Source: Bacillota bacterium (GTDB lineage Bacteria > Bacillota > Clostridia > Ch29). Taken from it: a DNA stretch of 48,620 nt. The position numbers and the translations under genes were made by a program. Where the stretch lies: positions 19,215-67,834 of the forward strand of contig JAQUCT010000006.1 of assembly GCA_028686075.1 (NCBI GenBank). Reading direction: 5' to 3'. Below the pieces are notes generated by a model. It was not told the DNA's origin. It saw nothing but the letters and a program-made list of their open reading frames with translations, and did no database searches. Below, in pieces: positions 9,688 through 17,279 of this stretch (the first letter of the stretch is position 1; each line of letters begins with the position of its first letter).

Positions 9688-11040
9688 CTATATACCCACA
9701 AAATACCACCACGGCAGTAAAATGAACATAATAAACAGAAAAACCGTAAGGGTTAAGCCTATACCATATCTAAGAACGTGTTTGTTTGTGTAGCTGTCTT
9801 TGCCTGCCCCTACCATTATAGTTGCATGGTGGAAGGGAAGCAGGTAATGCACGCTGACCGTTACATAGGCAATTAACGTTACAACCGCCGGATTTGTCCC
9901 CGGTGCTGCAGCATTCATAATGCCGGGTAGCGTGACCGACAAAGTTGTGACGGCACTTCCGAGAAACATGTGCAGAACAGCAACCATTAAGGTGATGAAT
10001 GAATAGTAGGCGCACCCTGCTTCGGCAGGAAGGTAGGGTAGCAGTTTAGAAAAAACGGCAGTCGCAATACCCTCATGGTTCAGTACTCCACCTATTGAAA
10101 AGGCAGCGGTCATAAACAGTAGCAGGCTGAAGTCTATATTCTTGATATCTCCGGGTTCCAGCAGTCTGCAGCAAAACATCGCTGCCACGGCGGCCAGGCT
10201 AATCCATGAAGGATGTATTGAATGAAGGGGCTCCAGTATCCATAGGACCAGAACGGTTACCAGTATGGCAAGAGTATTCTTTTCCATCACTGTAAGGGGA
10301 GGAAACTTTGTTGGTGCGGGAACGGTGCCGGACTTGGCTTTAAGAATACTTTCTTTGAAGGTAAGTACAAATAAGAGAAACATAATAATACTTATGACCA
10401 GAGATGGTATAGACATATATACCGTCCAGTCCAGCCAGCCCATATTAATATTCCCAAATTGCAGGGCGGAATAATTGAGCAGCACATCCCCGTTCAAAAA
10501 CAGCATTGACGTACAGGTAGAGGCAACGTAGACGCTGAAAAGGACGACGGATTTAACCGGTTTTTCGGTTTGCTGTGCCTCCAAAAACCGTGTATAGATT
10601 GATGAAAGAATAATAACTCTGGGGAAAGGCTGGGGAATCACGAAAATAAGGGCGGCGTTTAAAACAAAGGACAAAGCCACCAGCCGAAGGGCACTTTTGC
10701 CAAACCTCCCCAGAGCGTATGCGGCTAAGCGGTCCGCCAGGCTTGTTTTAACAATCCCTTCCGAAATCAAAAAGGTACATACAATAAGTACAAAATTTGC
10801 AGATGCAGGGAAATGTAATACAGTTTTGACCGGCGTGCTGCTAAGGAGCAAAAAGACACCGAGCAAAAAAAGGCTGGTCAAATCCCTGCTTATTATTTTT
10901 GTCGACCACCAAATTAATGCAAGCAGCACCGAATAAAGCAGCACCCATCTATTAAAATCGAAATCAAAGGGGAGAGCAGCCAGTACAACAATAGGTACTG
11001 CTATACTTAATGCTGTTTTCAGACATTTATTCACTGTCAT
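9688..11040 (-). CDS. SLC13/DASS-like (ion transporter superfamily) permease
   Basis: A 450-residue polytopic membrane protein with about 11-12 hydrophobic segments. Two halves with internal hairpin-like segments (SANFVLIVCTFLISEGIVKTSLADRLAAYALGRFGK; FMTAAFSIGGVLNHEGIA) and a PQPFPRVIIL motif resemble the divalent anion:Na+ symporter/ArsB-NhaD superfamily, which import dicarboxylates, sulfate or related anions. The substrate cannot be read off. Its start overlaps the upstream M20 peptidase gene by 14 bases, so the two are translationally coupled. Regulation probably comes from the promoter near 12290, which overlaps a GntR-type operator. Confidence 0.75.
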   Translation of the reverse strand: MTVNKCLKTALSIAVPIVVLAALPFDFDFNRWVLLYSVLLALIWWSTKIISRDLTSLFLLGVFLLLSSTPVKTVLHFPASANFVLIVCTFLISEGIVKTSLADRLAAYALGRFGKSALRLVALSFVLNAALIFVIPQPFPRVIILSSIYTRFLEAQQTEKPVKSVVLFSVYVASTCTSMLFLNGDVLLNYSALQFGNINMGWLDWTVYMSIPSLVISIIMFLLFVLTFKESILKAKSGTVPAPTKFPPLTVMEKNTLAILVTVLVLWILEPLHSIHPSWISLAAVAAMFCCRLLEPGDIKNIDFSLLLFMTAAFSIGGVLNHEGIATAVFSKLLPYLPAEAGCAYYSFITLMVAVLHMFLGSAVTTLSVTLPGIMNAAAPGTNPAVVTLIAYVTVSVHYLLPFHHATIMVGAGKDSYTNKHVLRYGIGLTLTVFLFIMFILLPWWYFVGI

Positions 11041-12178
11041 GCAATCCCTTGTTTATAATAATAAGGCTTTGTGCCAGTAGTGCCGTTCGTTCCCAAAGGC
11101 TTTCCGTTTCCAGGTATTCTTCGGGACTATGCAAAAGTCCTGCAACCGGTCCCATGCCACAGATGACAGGGATTCCCGCCGCCGAACAGAAGCCGGCATC
11201 ACCCTCACCGCCGGTTTTAACCGACTTTACCTGTATGCCAAGCCTTTCCCCGCTTTGTTTCACGCATTCCAGCAGTTTAAAGGTTTGGGGCGTATCCATC
11301 ATAGGTTGGAAGCCCGGGTGCTGTTCAAGGCTTAATGTCGTCCCCGGTACCGATGAAACGGAGCATATCTTAATAATTTCTTCCACCGTCTCTTTTCCCT
11401 GTTCTGGGGTCCAGTACTTGACATCTATTTTGGCTGTCCCTTGGCCTGCGATGGCGTTTCCAAGCGTGGTACCGGCGTTTAGATAACCAACATTTACCGT
11501 AATGCCCGCCCGGGGGTCCAAAAGTTTGTGAAGCAGAAGTGTTTTATGGGCAAGTTCCTCAGCCGCGCTGATTCCTTTTTCCGGCTCCACCCCCGAATGA
11601 GCGGACCTTCCTTTTACCTTAAGGGTAAAATAGGTGCCGCCCTTTCTGGCTATAACCACCGCTCCATTGGCCCGGGCTGGTTCAACGCTGAGGCACAGTT
11701 TTGCATTTTTCGCGGAATCCATAATGTATTTTTTGGAAAAGGGCGAGGCTTGTTCTTCGTCCGAACTCAGTATAATCTTTATATTCCGGGGAAGCATATC
11801 CAGGTCCTTTAATACCTTTAATGCATAGCAGAGCGTTACCAGGCCCCCCTTCATGTCCCCTGCACCAGGGCATACAATTCTTCCGCCTGCCATTTCATGG
11901 GATTCACTGCCGGTAAGGGTCTGAGCCATATCCGTATGGCCGATTAACATTACATCTCCCTCCCTGCCGCTAAAGGCTTCCAGACAGTCGGCATGGCCCT
12001 CCGAGGAATGTCTGACGGTTGTAAAACCCAATGAGCCTATTCTATTCTCCATTATATCAACAACTTTGTTTACTTCATCCGAGTCTAATGTATAGCTGTT
12101 TACCGCCAGCAGTATCTTTAAAAGGTCTATCATTTCATTCAGGCTTTCTTTGCTACGTTTAAGCAGTAATTCTTCCAA
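11027..12178 (-). CDS. M20 family metallopeptidase (carboxypeptidase G2-like)
   Basis: A 383-residue di-zinc hydrolase. Metal and catalytic residues are all present: His81 and Asp83 (GHTDMAQ), Asp108 (GAGDMKGG), catalytic Glu141 with ligand Glu142 (SSDEEQ), Glu166 (SVEPAR) and a C-terminal His near 356 (GLLHSPEEYL). The dimerisation domain is marked by GRSAHSG. The family includes glutamate carboxypeptidases and N-acyl amino acid deacylases. An ATG at 12262 would extend it by 28 residues but has no ribosome site; TTG at 12178 sits six bases after GGAG, so I chose it. Coupled to the permease downstream. The substrate is probably a peptide-like or N-acyl carboxylate. Confidence 0.85.
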   Translation of the reverse strand: MEELLLKRSKESLNEMIDLLKILLAVNSYTLDSDEVNKVVDIMENRIGSLGFTTVRHSSEGHADCLEAFSGREGDVMLIGHTDMAQTLTGSESHEMAGGRIVCPGAGDMKGGLVTLCYALKVLKDLDMLPRNIKIILSSDEEQASPFSKKYIMDSAKNAKLCLSVEPARANGAVVIARKGGTYFTLKVKGRSAHSGVEPEKGISAAEELAHKTLLLHKLLDPRAGITVNVGYLNAGTTLGNAIAGQGTAKIDVKYWTPEQGKETVEEIIKICSVSSVPGTTLSLEQHPGFQPMMDTPQTFKLLECVKQSGERLGIQVKSVKTGGEGDAGFCSAAGIPVICGMGPVAGLLHSPEEYLETESLWERTALLAQSLIIINKGLHDSE

Positions 12179-12278
12179 ACTTTCCCTCTCCTTTTTATAA
12201 ACCGGAGATGTTAGAATCGAACAAGTCCCCCGGTTAATGAATTTTTTTAAAACATCTTGCAAAATTGCAGATAATAAT

Positions 12279-12307
12279 ATAATATGAATGTAAGATGGTT
12301 AGACCAA
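12279..12307 (-). promoter_or_regulatory. Predicted promoter of the M20-permease operon
   Basis: On the minus strand TTGGTC (12307-12302) and TATTAT (12284-12279) are separated by exactly 17 bases. The -35 box overlaps the operator-like palindrome at 12296-12306, so binding there would block this promoter. Confidence 0.55.
12296..12306. promoter_or_regulatory. FadR-type GntR operator-like site 1
   Basis: TGGTTAGACCA is a perfect TGGTnnnACCA palindrome, the core recognised by several FadR-subfamily GntR regulators such as PdhR. The only GntR gene in view is at 19976. The site overlaps the -35 of the predicted M20 promoter. Confidence 0.6.
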
Positions 12308-12445
12308 TCATTCAACATATTATATTTATTATATAAAACTAACCAAAACCCTTTTAAAAAATACGGAAAATTATTTAGCTTAAATAAGTAGAGATATCCA
12401 TCTGTGCAAAAATCGGAGAGAAACGAATCTGTGAATGCATATTTC

Positions 12446-12456
12446 GGGTCTAACCA
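12446..12456. promoter_or_regulatory. FadR-type GntR operator-like site 2
   Basis: GGGTCTAACCA differs from a TGGTnnnACCA palindrome at one base and is nearly the reverse complement of site 1. It lies 150 bases from site 1, upstream of the leader ORF and livK. CATAAT overlapping its right edge could be a weak -10 box. Confidence 0.5.
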
Positions 12457-12503
12457 TAATTTACCATAGAGGAAGAGTACATTACTTCTGAAAGGGGTGA
12501 TCC

Positions 12504-12539
12504 ATGAAGAAACTGCGCCTTCCAAAATACGCCACCTAG
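12504..12539 (+). CDS. Putative leader peptide upstream of livK (11 residues)
   Basis: ATG with AAAGGGGTGA six bases before it encodes MKKLRLPKYAT and a TAG stop. The ribosome site is as good as any in the window. Three bases after the stop a nested stem-loop begins. Together they look like a translated leader coupled to an RNA structure. No run of a single regulatory amino acid is present, so which signal it might sense is unknown. Confidence 0.4.
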   Translation: MKKLRLPKYAT

Positions 12540-12541
12540 TA

Positions 12542-12578
12542 AGGGACAAGCCCGGTAAACAGTCCGGCAAGAGTCCCT
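12542..12578 (+). promoter_or_regulatory. Nested hairpin in the livK leader
   Basis: AGGGAC (12542-12547) pairs with GTCCCT (12573-12578); inside, CCGG (12552-12555) pairs with CCGG (12564-12567). No T-run follows, so it is not a simple terminator. It lies between the leader ORF and livK. Confidence 0.45.
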
Positions 12579-12689
12579 GACACAGGAAGTATGACAGGTT
12601 GTATTGGAGACATTTCTGATATGCATGAAGAGCTTTTGTCCTACAAACGCGGTTCTGAATGTCTTCTAAATCAAAAAGGGGGTAAAAGA

Positions 12690-13880
12690 GTGTTGAAGAA
12701 AAAGAGTGTAGTCCTGTTACTGCTTGTTACAATGATCGCAATGGTACTGGCAGGATGTTCGGGTGGAGAAAAAGCCGGTGGAGATAAGCAGGCCGGAGGA
12801 GACGAACAGGTACTCAGAATAGCCCATCTTGCTCCTCTTACAGGTTCTGCAGCGTCCTACGGGGTCCAGATAGTCCAGGCCGCCAAGATGGCTGTGGAAG
12901 AGATCAACGAAGCGGGTGGATTCACGGGGCCCAACGGAGAGACTATAAAAATTGAGTATACTGAGATTGACGAAACTTCAAACTCAGCTTCCGCAATCGA
13001 CGCGGCAAGAAAAGCCGTATCCCTTGATCCCCATGCTATGCTGGGGCCCAACAGAAGCGGTGGTGTCCTTGCAGCCCACTCCGTATGGCAGGAGGCAAAA
13101 ATACCTACCATAACCGATGGTACAAGCCAGGATACCACGAGGCAGGGCAATCCTTACACATTCAGGATGCAGATTTCATCCGAATACTGGATGCCCATAC
13201 TTGTGAAAACTGCGGTAGAGAAATACGATGTCAAAAAACCCGCTGTAATATACGGGCTTAACGACTACTCAAAGGCCAACTGGGTTGCCACAGAGGCGAC
13301 AATGCCAGAATACGAATTGGAACCGGTTTCGGTTCAGACTTACAACGATGGTGACCAGGACTTTTCGGCACAGCTTATAGCAATAAGGGATTCCGGTGCC
13401 GATGCAATATTCGTATATGGCTATACTCCCGAGTGCGGGAAAATAATCCGCCAGCGTACAGAACTGGGTATGGGCGATGTCCTTGTGTTTACCGAGAGGG
13501 CTTCCACCGATCCGGCAGCCGTGGAACTTGCAGGGGCGGAGAACTTTGAAGAGGTTGTTACATCAACAACGCTATCGCCCGGCGACCCCGATCCCAAGGT
13601 TCAGGCATTCGTTAAAAAGTTTGAGGAGAAATATAATCAGACCATATCTGGAACCCATGTGAACCACTATGACAGCGTCTATATATTAAAGAGCATAGTA
13701 GAAAAAGTAGGCTTGGATAGGGAAAAGATAAGAGAAGAACTAGCAAACCTCAAGGACTACGAAGGCGCCCTTGCCGTATACGGCAGCGACGAAGAAGGAA
13801 ACCTGGTTCACCACATGGCAACTCAGGTATTCAGAAACGGTAAGTGGGAGCTTATTATGAAGGAAGAATATGACTATTAA
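12690..13880 (+). CDS. livK: Branched-chain-amino-acid-type ABC transporter, substrate-binding lipoprotein
   Basis: A 396-residue periplasmic-binding-protein type I (Leu/Ile/Val family) lipoprotein. Signal peptide KKKSVVLLLLVTMIAMVLAGC has a clear lipobox (LAGC), then a Gly-rich linker and the binding domain (ILRIAHLAPLTG-like start, IVQAAKMAVEEINEAGG). An ATG at 12591 would add 33 residues before the signal peptide, which a lipoprotein cannot have; GTG at 12690 is preceded by AAAGGGGGT. The family binds amino acids but also amides, urea, aromatic acids and other carboxylates. It is the first gene of the accessory operon, so it defines what is imported for the pathway. Confidence 0.92.
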   Translation: MLKKKSVVLLLLVTMIAMVLAGCSGGEKAGGDKQAGGDEQVLRIAHLAPLTGSAASYGVQIVQAAKMAVEEINEAGGFTGPNGETIKIEYTEIDETSNSASAIDAARKAVSLDPHAMLGPNRSGGVLAAHSVWQEAKIPTITDGTSQDTTRQGNPYTFRMQISSEYWMPILVKTAVEKYDVKKPAVIYGLNDYSKANWVATEATMPEYELEPVSVQTYNDGDQDFSAQLIAIRDSGADAIFVYGYTPECGKIIRQRTELGMGDVLVFTERASTDPAAVELAGAENFEEVVTSTTLSPGDPDPKVQAFVKKFEEKYNQTISGTHVNHYDSVYILKSIVEKVGLDREKIREELANLKDYEGALAVYGSDEEGNLVHHMATQVFRNGKWELIMKEEYDY

Positions 13881-13885
13881 TGGCA

Positions 13886-13923
13886 GGTAAACAGGGGAGA
13901 ACTTTCTTCCTCCCCTGTTTACC
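13886..13923 (+). promoter_or_regulatory. Perfect 14-bp hairpin between livK and livH
   Basis: GGTAAACAGGGGAG (13886-13899) and CTCCCCTGTTTACC (13910-13923) pair perfectly around a 10-base loop. There is no T-run after it. Such stems after binding-protein genes usually stabilise the upstream mRNA or partly terminate, giving more binding protein than permease. Confidence 0.75.
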
Positions 13924-13946
13924 AATCAAAAAGAGAGGTGAGACGG

Positions 13947-14834
13947 GTGTCACTTGTAACATTTGTTCAGTTGATTATTCAGGGACTGAATATGGGACTT
14001 ATATACGCCCTGGCCGCCCTTGGAATTTCCCTGATATGGAATGCGACAAGTTTGTTCAATTTCTCTCAGGGGGACCTGCTTACCATAGGCGGCTATGTAA
14101 TGCTAACCGCATTTTCGTACCTGGCTCTGCCCTACCCCGTAGCTTTTCTGATTACGGTGGTTGTAATGGGCGTTGCAGGTTACATGCTGAGCAAAGGATA
14201 CTTTTATCCGATGTTTAAACAGAATTTCAATCCCCAGATAATACTGATTGGCACCGTGGCTTTGTCAATTTTCGTAAGGAACGGGATTCTCCTGACCTGG
14301 GGACCGGATGCCCAGACCTATGCAAATCCCTTCGGTAGCAAAGCGGTGGAAATACTTGGAGTCAACATAATGCCCCATTATATATGGAATGTAGTTATAG
14401 TGGCGGTTCTTGTTGTAGCACTGCAGATGTTCCTGCGGGGAACGGTAATAGGCATTGCCATGAGGGCGGTTGCGCAAAAACCGGTAGCTGCATCGCTAAT
14501 GGGAGTTAAGGTAGAGCAGATGGTTTCGATGACTTTCTTACTGTCTACAGGTTTGGCAGCCATCTCAGGGTTGCTGGTCGCCCCGATTATACCATTAATA
14601 CCCGAAATGGGGGGGCTGTTGGCAATAAAGGCCTTTGCTGCGGTATTGATAGGCGGGCTGGGTAGTTTTGCCGGTGCGCTGGTTGGAGGAGTAATAATAG
14701 GTATTGCGGAAGTGCTCTTTGCAACCCTGGTGGTTTCAACGTATAAGGATGTATTCATATTTGCAGTTTTGATTTTATTTTTGCTGATAAGACCCGGTGG
14801 AATCTTCAAAGCGGATATATCCGAGAAGGTATAG
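13947..14834 (+). CDS. livH: ABC transporter permease, LivH type
   Basis: A 295-residue inner-membrane permease with about eight membrane segments. Family signatures include GLNMGLIYALAALGISLIWNATSLFNFSQGD at the N-terminus and the cytoplasmic EAA-like loop GTVIGIAMRAVAQKPVAASLMGV, plus IKAFAAVLIGGLGSFAGALVGG near the C-terminus. GTG at 13938 is possible, but AGAGGTGAG lies over it and fits GTG at 13947. It pairs with LivM to form the channel for LivK's ligand. Confidence 0.92.
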   Translation: MSLVTFVQLIIQGLNMGLIYALAALGISLIWNATSLFNFSQGDLLTIGGYVMLTAFSYLALPYPVAFLITVVVMGVAGYMLSKGYFYPMFKQNFNPQIILIGTVALSIFVRNGILLTWGPDAQTYANPFGSKAVEILGVNIMPHYIWNVVIVAVLVVALQMFLRGTVIGIAMRAVAQKPVAASLMGVKVEQMVSMTFLLSTGLAAISGLLVAPIIPLIPEMGGLLAIKAFAAVLIGGLGSFAGALVGGVIIGIAEVLFATLVVSTYKDVFIFAVLILFLLIRPGGIFKADISEKV

Positions 14835-14845
14835 GGGGGATAGGA

Positions 14846-15799
14846 ATGGGAAAAGCATTTGGTTTTTTTAAGAAGAATATACTGCTTATTATAGTACTGC
14901 TGCTGGCACTTGTTCCGGTGGCGGGCGTCCCCTCATATCAGTTCTATATAATCGAGAGGGGACTGCAGAACGCAATTATAGTTTTAAGCCTTGTAATTCT
15001 ATTGGGATATACAGGGTTACTTTCTTTGGGACATGCCGGACTTCTGGCGGTGGGGGCTTATACCTTCGGAATCCTGACGGTTACCTATGGCATAAATCCG
15101 TGGATTGCCCTTATGGTGGCTCCGGTTGTGGCGGCTGCACTGGGGGCACTGCTGGGGATACCGTCCTTTAAGCTTAGCGGGCCCTTCCTGGTTGTTACCA
15201 CCATTGCCTTTGGCGAGATAGTCAGAATACTGATTTTGAACTGGGAAAAGCTTACCGGGGGACCCTACGGGTTAGGTGGAATCAAGTCGGTAATCCCTAG
15301 CGCAAAGGGCATGTACTACTTCCTGTTGGTACTGGTTTTCCTGGTGTCGGTAGCTACCATGAGGCTGAGCAAGTCCCGTATCGGGCTGGCCTTTAAGGCG
15401 ATAAAGGAGGACGAGGTCGCCGCTGAGGTAATGGGTGTTAACGTAAGGCGTTACAAACTGCTAGCCTTTACCATTTCATCGTTTATGGCAGGACTTTCAG
15501 GGGCCCTTTTTGCATGCCTGACCAATTACCTAAACCCGGATTCCTTCACCTTTGCAGAAAGTGCAACTTATTTGCTTATGGTGGTTCTTGGCGGGATGGC
15601 GAATGTGGTTGGGGCAGTAGCCAGTGCCCTTGGCGTGACGGCACTGCCGGAGGTCCTGAGGTTTATGGTCAGAAGCAGGATGGTAGTGTATTCGCTGGTA
15701 CTGCTGCTTGTTATTAGGTATTCCAAGTCATTAAACATGAAGACTCTCAGAAAGGTCTTAGGGAAGCCGGAAGGCTCAACCCTGGGCGGAGGTGAATAG
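14846..15799 (+). CDS. livM: ABC transporter permease, LivM type
   Basis: A 317-residue permease with about nine membrane segments. Family motifs: GYTGLLSLGHAGLLAVGAYT near residue 55, the GPFLVVTTIAFGEIVRIL segment, GGPYGLGGI, and the coupling loop SRIGLAFKAIKEDEVAAEVMGVNVRRYKLLAF. Starts 11 bases after livH with GGGGGGATAGG upstream. Partner of LivH. Confidence 0.93.
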   Translation: MGKAFGFFKKNILLIIVLLLALVPVAGVPSYQFYIIERGLQNAIIVLSLVILLGYTGLLSLGHAGLLAVGAYTFGILTVTYGINPWIALMVAPVVAAALGALLGIPSFKLSGPFLVVTTIAFGEIVRILILNWEKLTGGPYGLGGIKSVIPSAKGMYYFLLVLVFLVSVATMRLSKSRIGLAFKAIKEDEVAAEVMGVNVRRYKLLAFTISSFMAGLSGALFACLTNYLNPDSFTFAESATYLLMVVLGGMANVVGAVASALGVTALPEVLRFMVRSRMVVYSLVLLLVIRYSKSLNMKTLRKVLGKPEGSTLGGGE

Positions 15800-15800
15800 A

Positions 15801-16568
15801 ATGGCACTACTGCAGACAAACCAACTGGTGAAAAAATTCGGAGGACTGACGGCCGTTGATAACCTGGATTTGGAGGTCAAAGATGGGGAAATATGCGGTC
15901 TGATAGGACCCAACGGCTCGGGTAAGACCACGGTACTCAACGTAATAACCGGCATCTATAAGGATGATGGCGGGAAGGTAATATTTGACGGCAAAGAAAT
16001 ACAGGGTTTGATGCCCCACCAGGTATGCGAAATGGGAATCGCAAGGACATTCCAGAATATAAGAGTGCTGGGTTCGCAGACAGTATACGACAACGTAAGA
16101 TTGGGTCTGCATATCCGGACAAAGGCCGACCTGTTCAATATAATTTTCAACACCAAAAAGGTCGCAAGGGAAAATGAGGCCATAAGGGAAGAAATAGAGG
16201 AAGCTCTGGACCTGGTAGGGCTGCTGGAATACAAGAATGAACTCACAAAAAATCTGCCCTACGGTAAGCAAAAGGTGCTGGAAATTGCAAGGGCGATAGT
16301 GGCAAAGCCGAAAATCCTTCTTTTGGACGAACCGGCGGCGGGGCTTAATACTGCCGAAACCGAGGACCTCATGGATATAGTGAGGAATATAAGCAAAAGG
16401 AATACCTCCATACTGCTTATAGAACACGAGATGGCCTTTGTAGAGGGGCTTACTAGTAAGGTTTATGTAATAAACTACGGCAAAAAGATCGCCGAGGGGA
16501 CCTATAACGAGATTAAGAATAATCCCGGAGTTATTGAAGCATATCTTGGAAGAGGGGGGAGCAATTAA
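15801..16568 (+). CDS. livG: ABC transporter ATP-binding protein, LivG type
   Basis: A 255-residue ATPase. Walker A GPNGSGKTT near residue 37, Q-loop region IARTFQNIRVL, degenerate signature NLPYGKQKVLEIARA, and Walker B ILLLDEPAAGLN followed by the switch IEHEM. The LivG-type insert after the Q-loop is present. The ATG at 15801 follows GGCGGAGGTGA. One base separates it from livM. Confidence 0.95.
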   Translation: MALLQTNQLVKKFGGLTAVDNLDLEVKDGEICGLIGPNGSGKTTVLNVITGIYKDDGGKVIFDGKEIQGLMPHQVCEMGIARTFQNIRVLGSQTVYDNVRLGLHIRTKADLFNIIFNTKKVARENEAIREEIEEALDLVGLLEYKNELTKNLPYGKQKVLEIARAIVAKPKILLLDEPAAGLNTAETEDLMDIVRNISKRNTSILLIEHEMAFVEGLTSKVYVINYGKKIAEGTYNEIKNNPGVIEAYLGRGGSN

Positions 16569-17278
16569 TGTTAAAGATTGATAAACTGGTTGTATCCTAC
16601 GGAGTTGCCCCCGTTCTTCGAGAAATCAATATGGCGGTACCCCAGGGTAAAATAGTGACGCTTCTGGGGGCAAACGGGGCAGGAAAATCCACTACATTAA
16701 AGGCTGTTTCCGGTCTTCTAAAGCCTCTGTCGGGAGATATACTATTTTGCAAAGAGAGCATCTCGGGTGTAAGCCCTGAAAAAATAGTCAAAATGGGGGT
16801 TTCCCATGTTCCCGAAGGGCGGCAGGTTTTCCCCGGGCTGACGGTGGAGGAAAACCTCAAGATGGGAGCATATATCAATTACAAGCCCAAGATGGTTGCA
16901 GAGAAGATGGCAATGGTCTTTGACCTTTTTCCAAGGCTCAAGGAGAGGATTAAGCAGCTCGCGGGTACAATGAGCGGCGGCGAGCAGCAAATGCTGGCTA
17001 TAGGAAGGGGCCTTATGAATGACCCCAAATTGCTTATGCTTGATGAGCCATCTCTCGGGCTGGCACCCATAATAATAGACGGTATTTTCGATAAGATAAA
17101 AGAAATAAACTCTTTGGGAACAACCATACTGCTTATCGAACAGAACGCAAACCTTGCCCTTTCGGTTAGCGATTACGCTTACATGCTTTCGGTGGGTAAG
17201 ATTGCGATGGAAGGGGATACCGGTGAGATAAGAGATAACAAAAACCTTCTTGAAGTATATCTTGGAGGAGACCACTAA
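16568..17278 (+). CDS. livF: ABC transporter ATP-binding protein, LivF type
   Basis: A 236-residue ATPase, partner of LivG. Walker A GANGAGKST, the LivF-typical VPEGRQVFPGLTVEENLKMGAY stretch, signature TMSGGEQQMLAIGRGL, Walker B LLMLDEPSLGLAP and switch IEQN. Its start overlaps the livG stop by one base. It completes a five-protein importer. Confidence 0.95.
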   Translation: MLKIDKLVVSYGVAPVLREINMAVPQGKIVTLLGANGAGKSTTLKAVSGLLKPLSGDILFCKESISGVSPEKIVKMGVSHVPEGRQVFPGLTVEENLKMGAYINYKPKMVAEKMAMVFDLFPRLKERIKQLAGTMSGGEQQMLAIGRGLMNDPKLLMLDEPSLGLAPIIIDGIFDKIKEINSLGTTILLIEQNANLALSVSDYAYMLSVGKIAMEGDTGEIRDNKNLLEVYLGGDH

Positions 17279-17279
17279 G

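Larger units (their letters stand above)
12263..12689. other. Divergent intergenic region and long livK leader
   Basis: This gap separates the M20 operon (minus) from livK (plus). It holds the minus promoter, two operator-like palindromes, an 11-codon leader ORF and a nested hairpin. No known riboswitch class was recognised: the T-box, SAM, lysine and cobalamin signatures are missing. Confidence 0.6.

Noticed and set aside
12179-12262. Longer M20 peptidase start at ATG 12262
   Set aside because: No ribosome site precedes it; GGAG six bases before TTG 12178 fits the start, and family members begin there.
12380-12590. T-box, lysine or cobalamin riboswitch in the livK leader
   Set aside because: None of the conserved boxes of these classes was found; only the nested hairpin remains.
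12591-12689. Longer livK start at ATG 12591
   Set aside because: It would place 33 residues before the lipoprotein signal peptide, has only a weak ribosome site, and a better one lies before GTG 12690.
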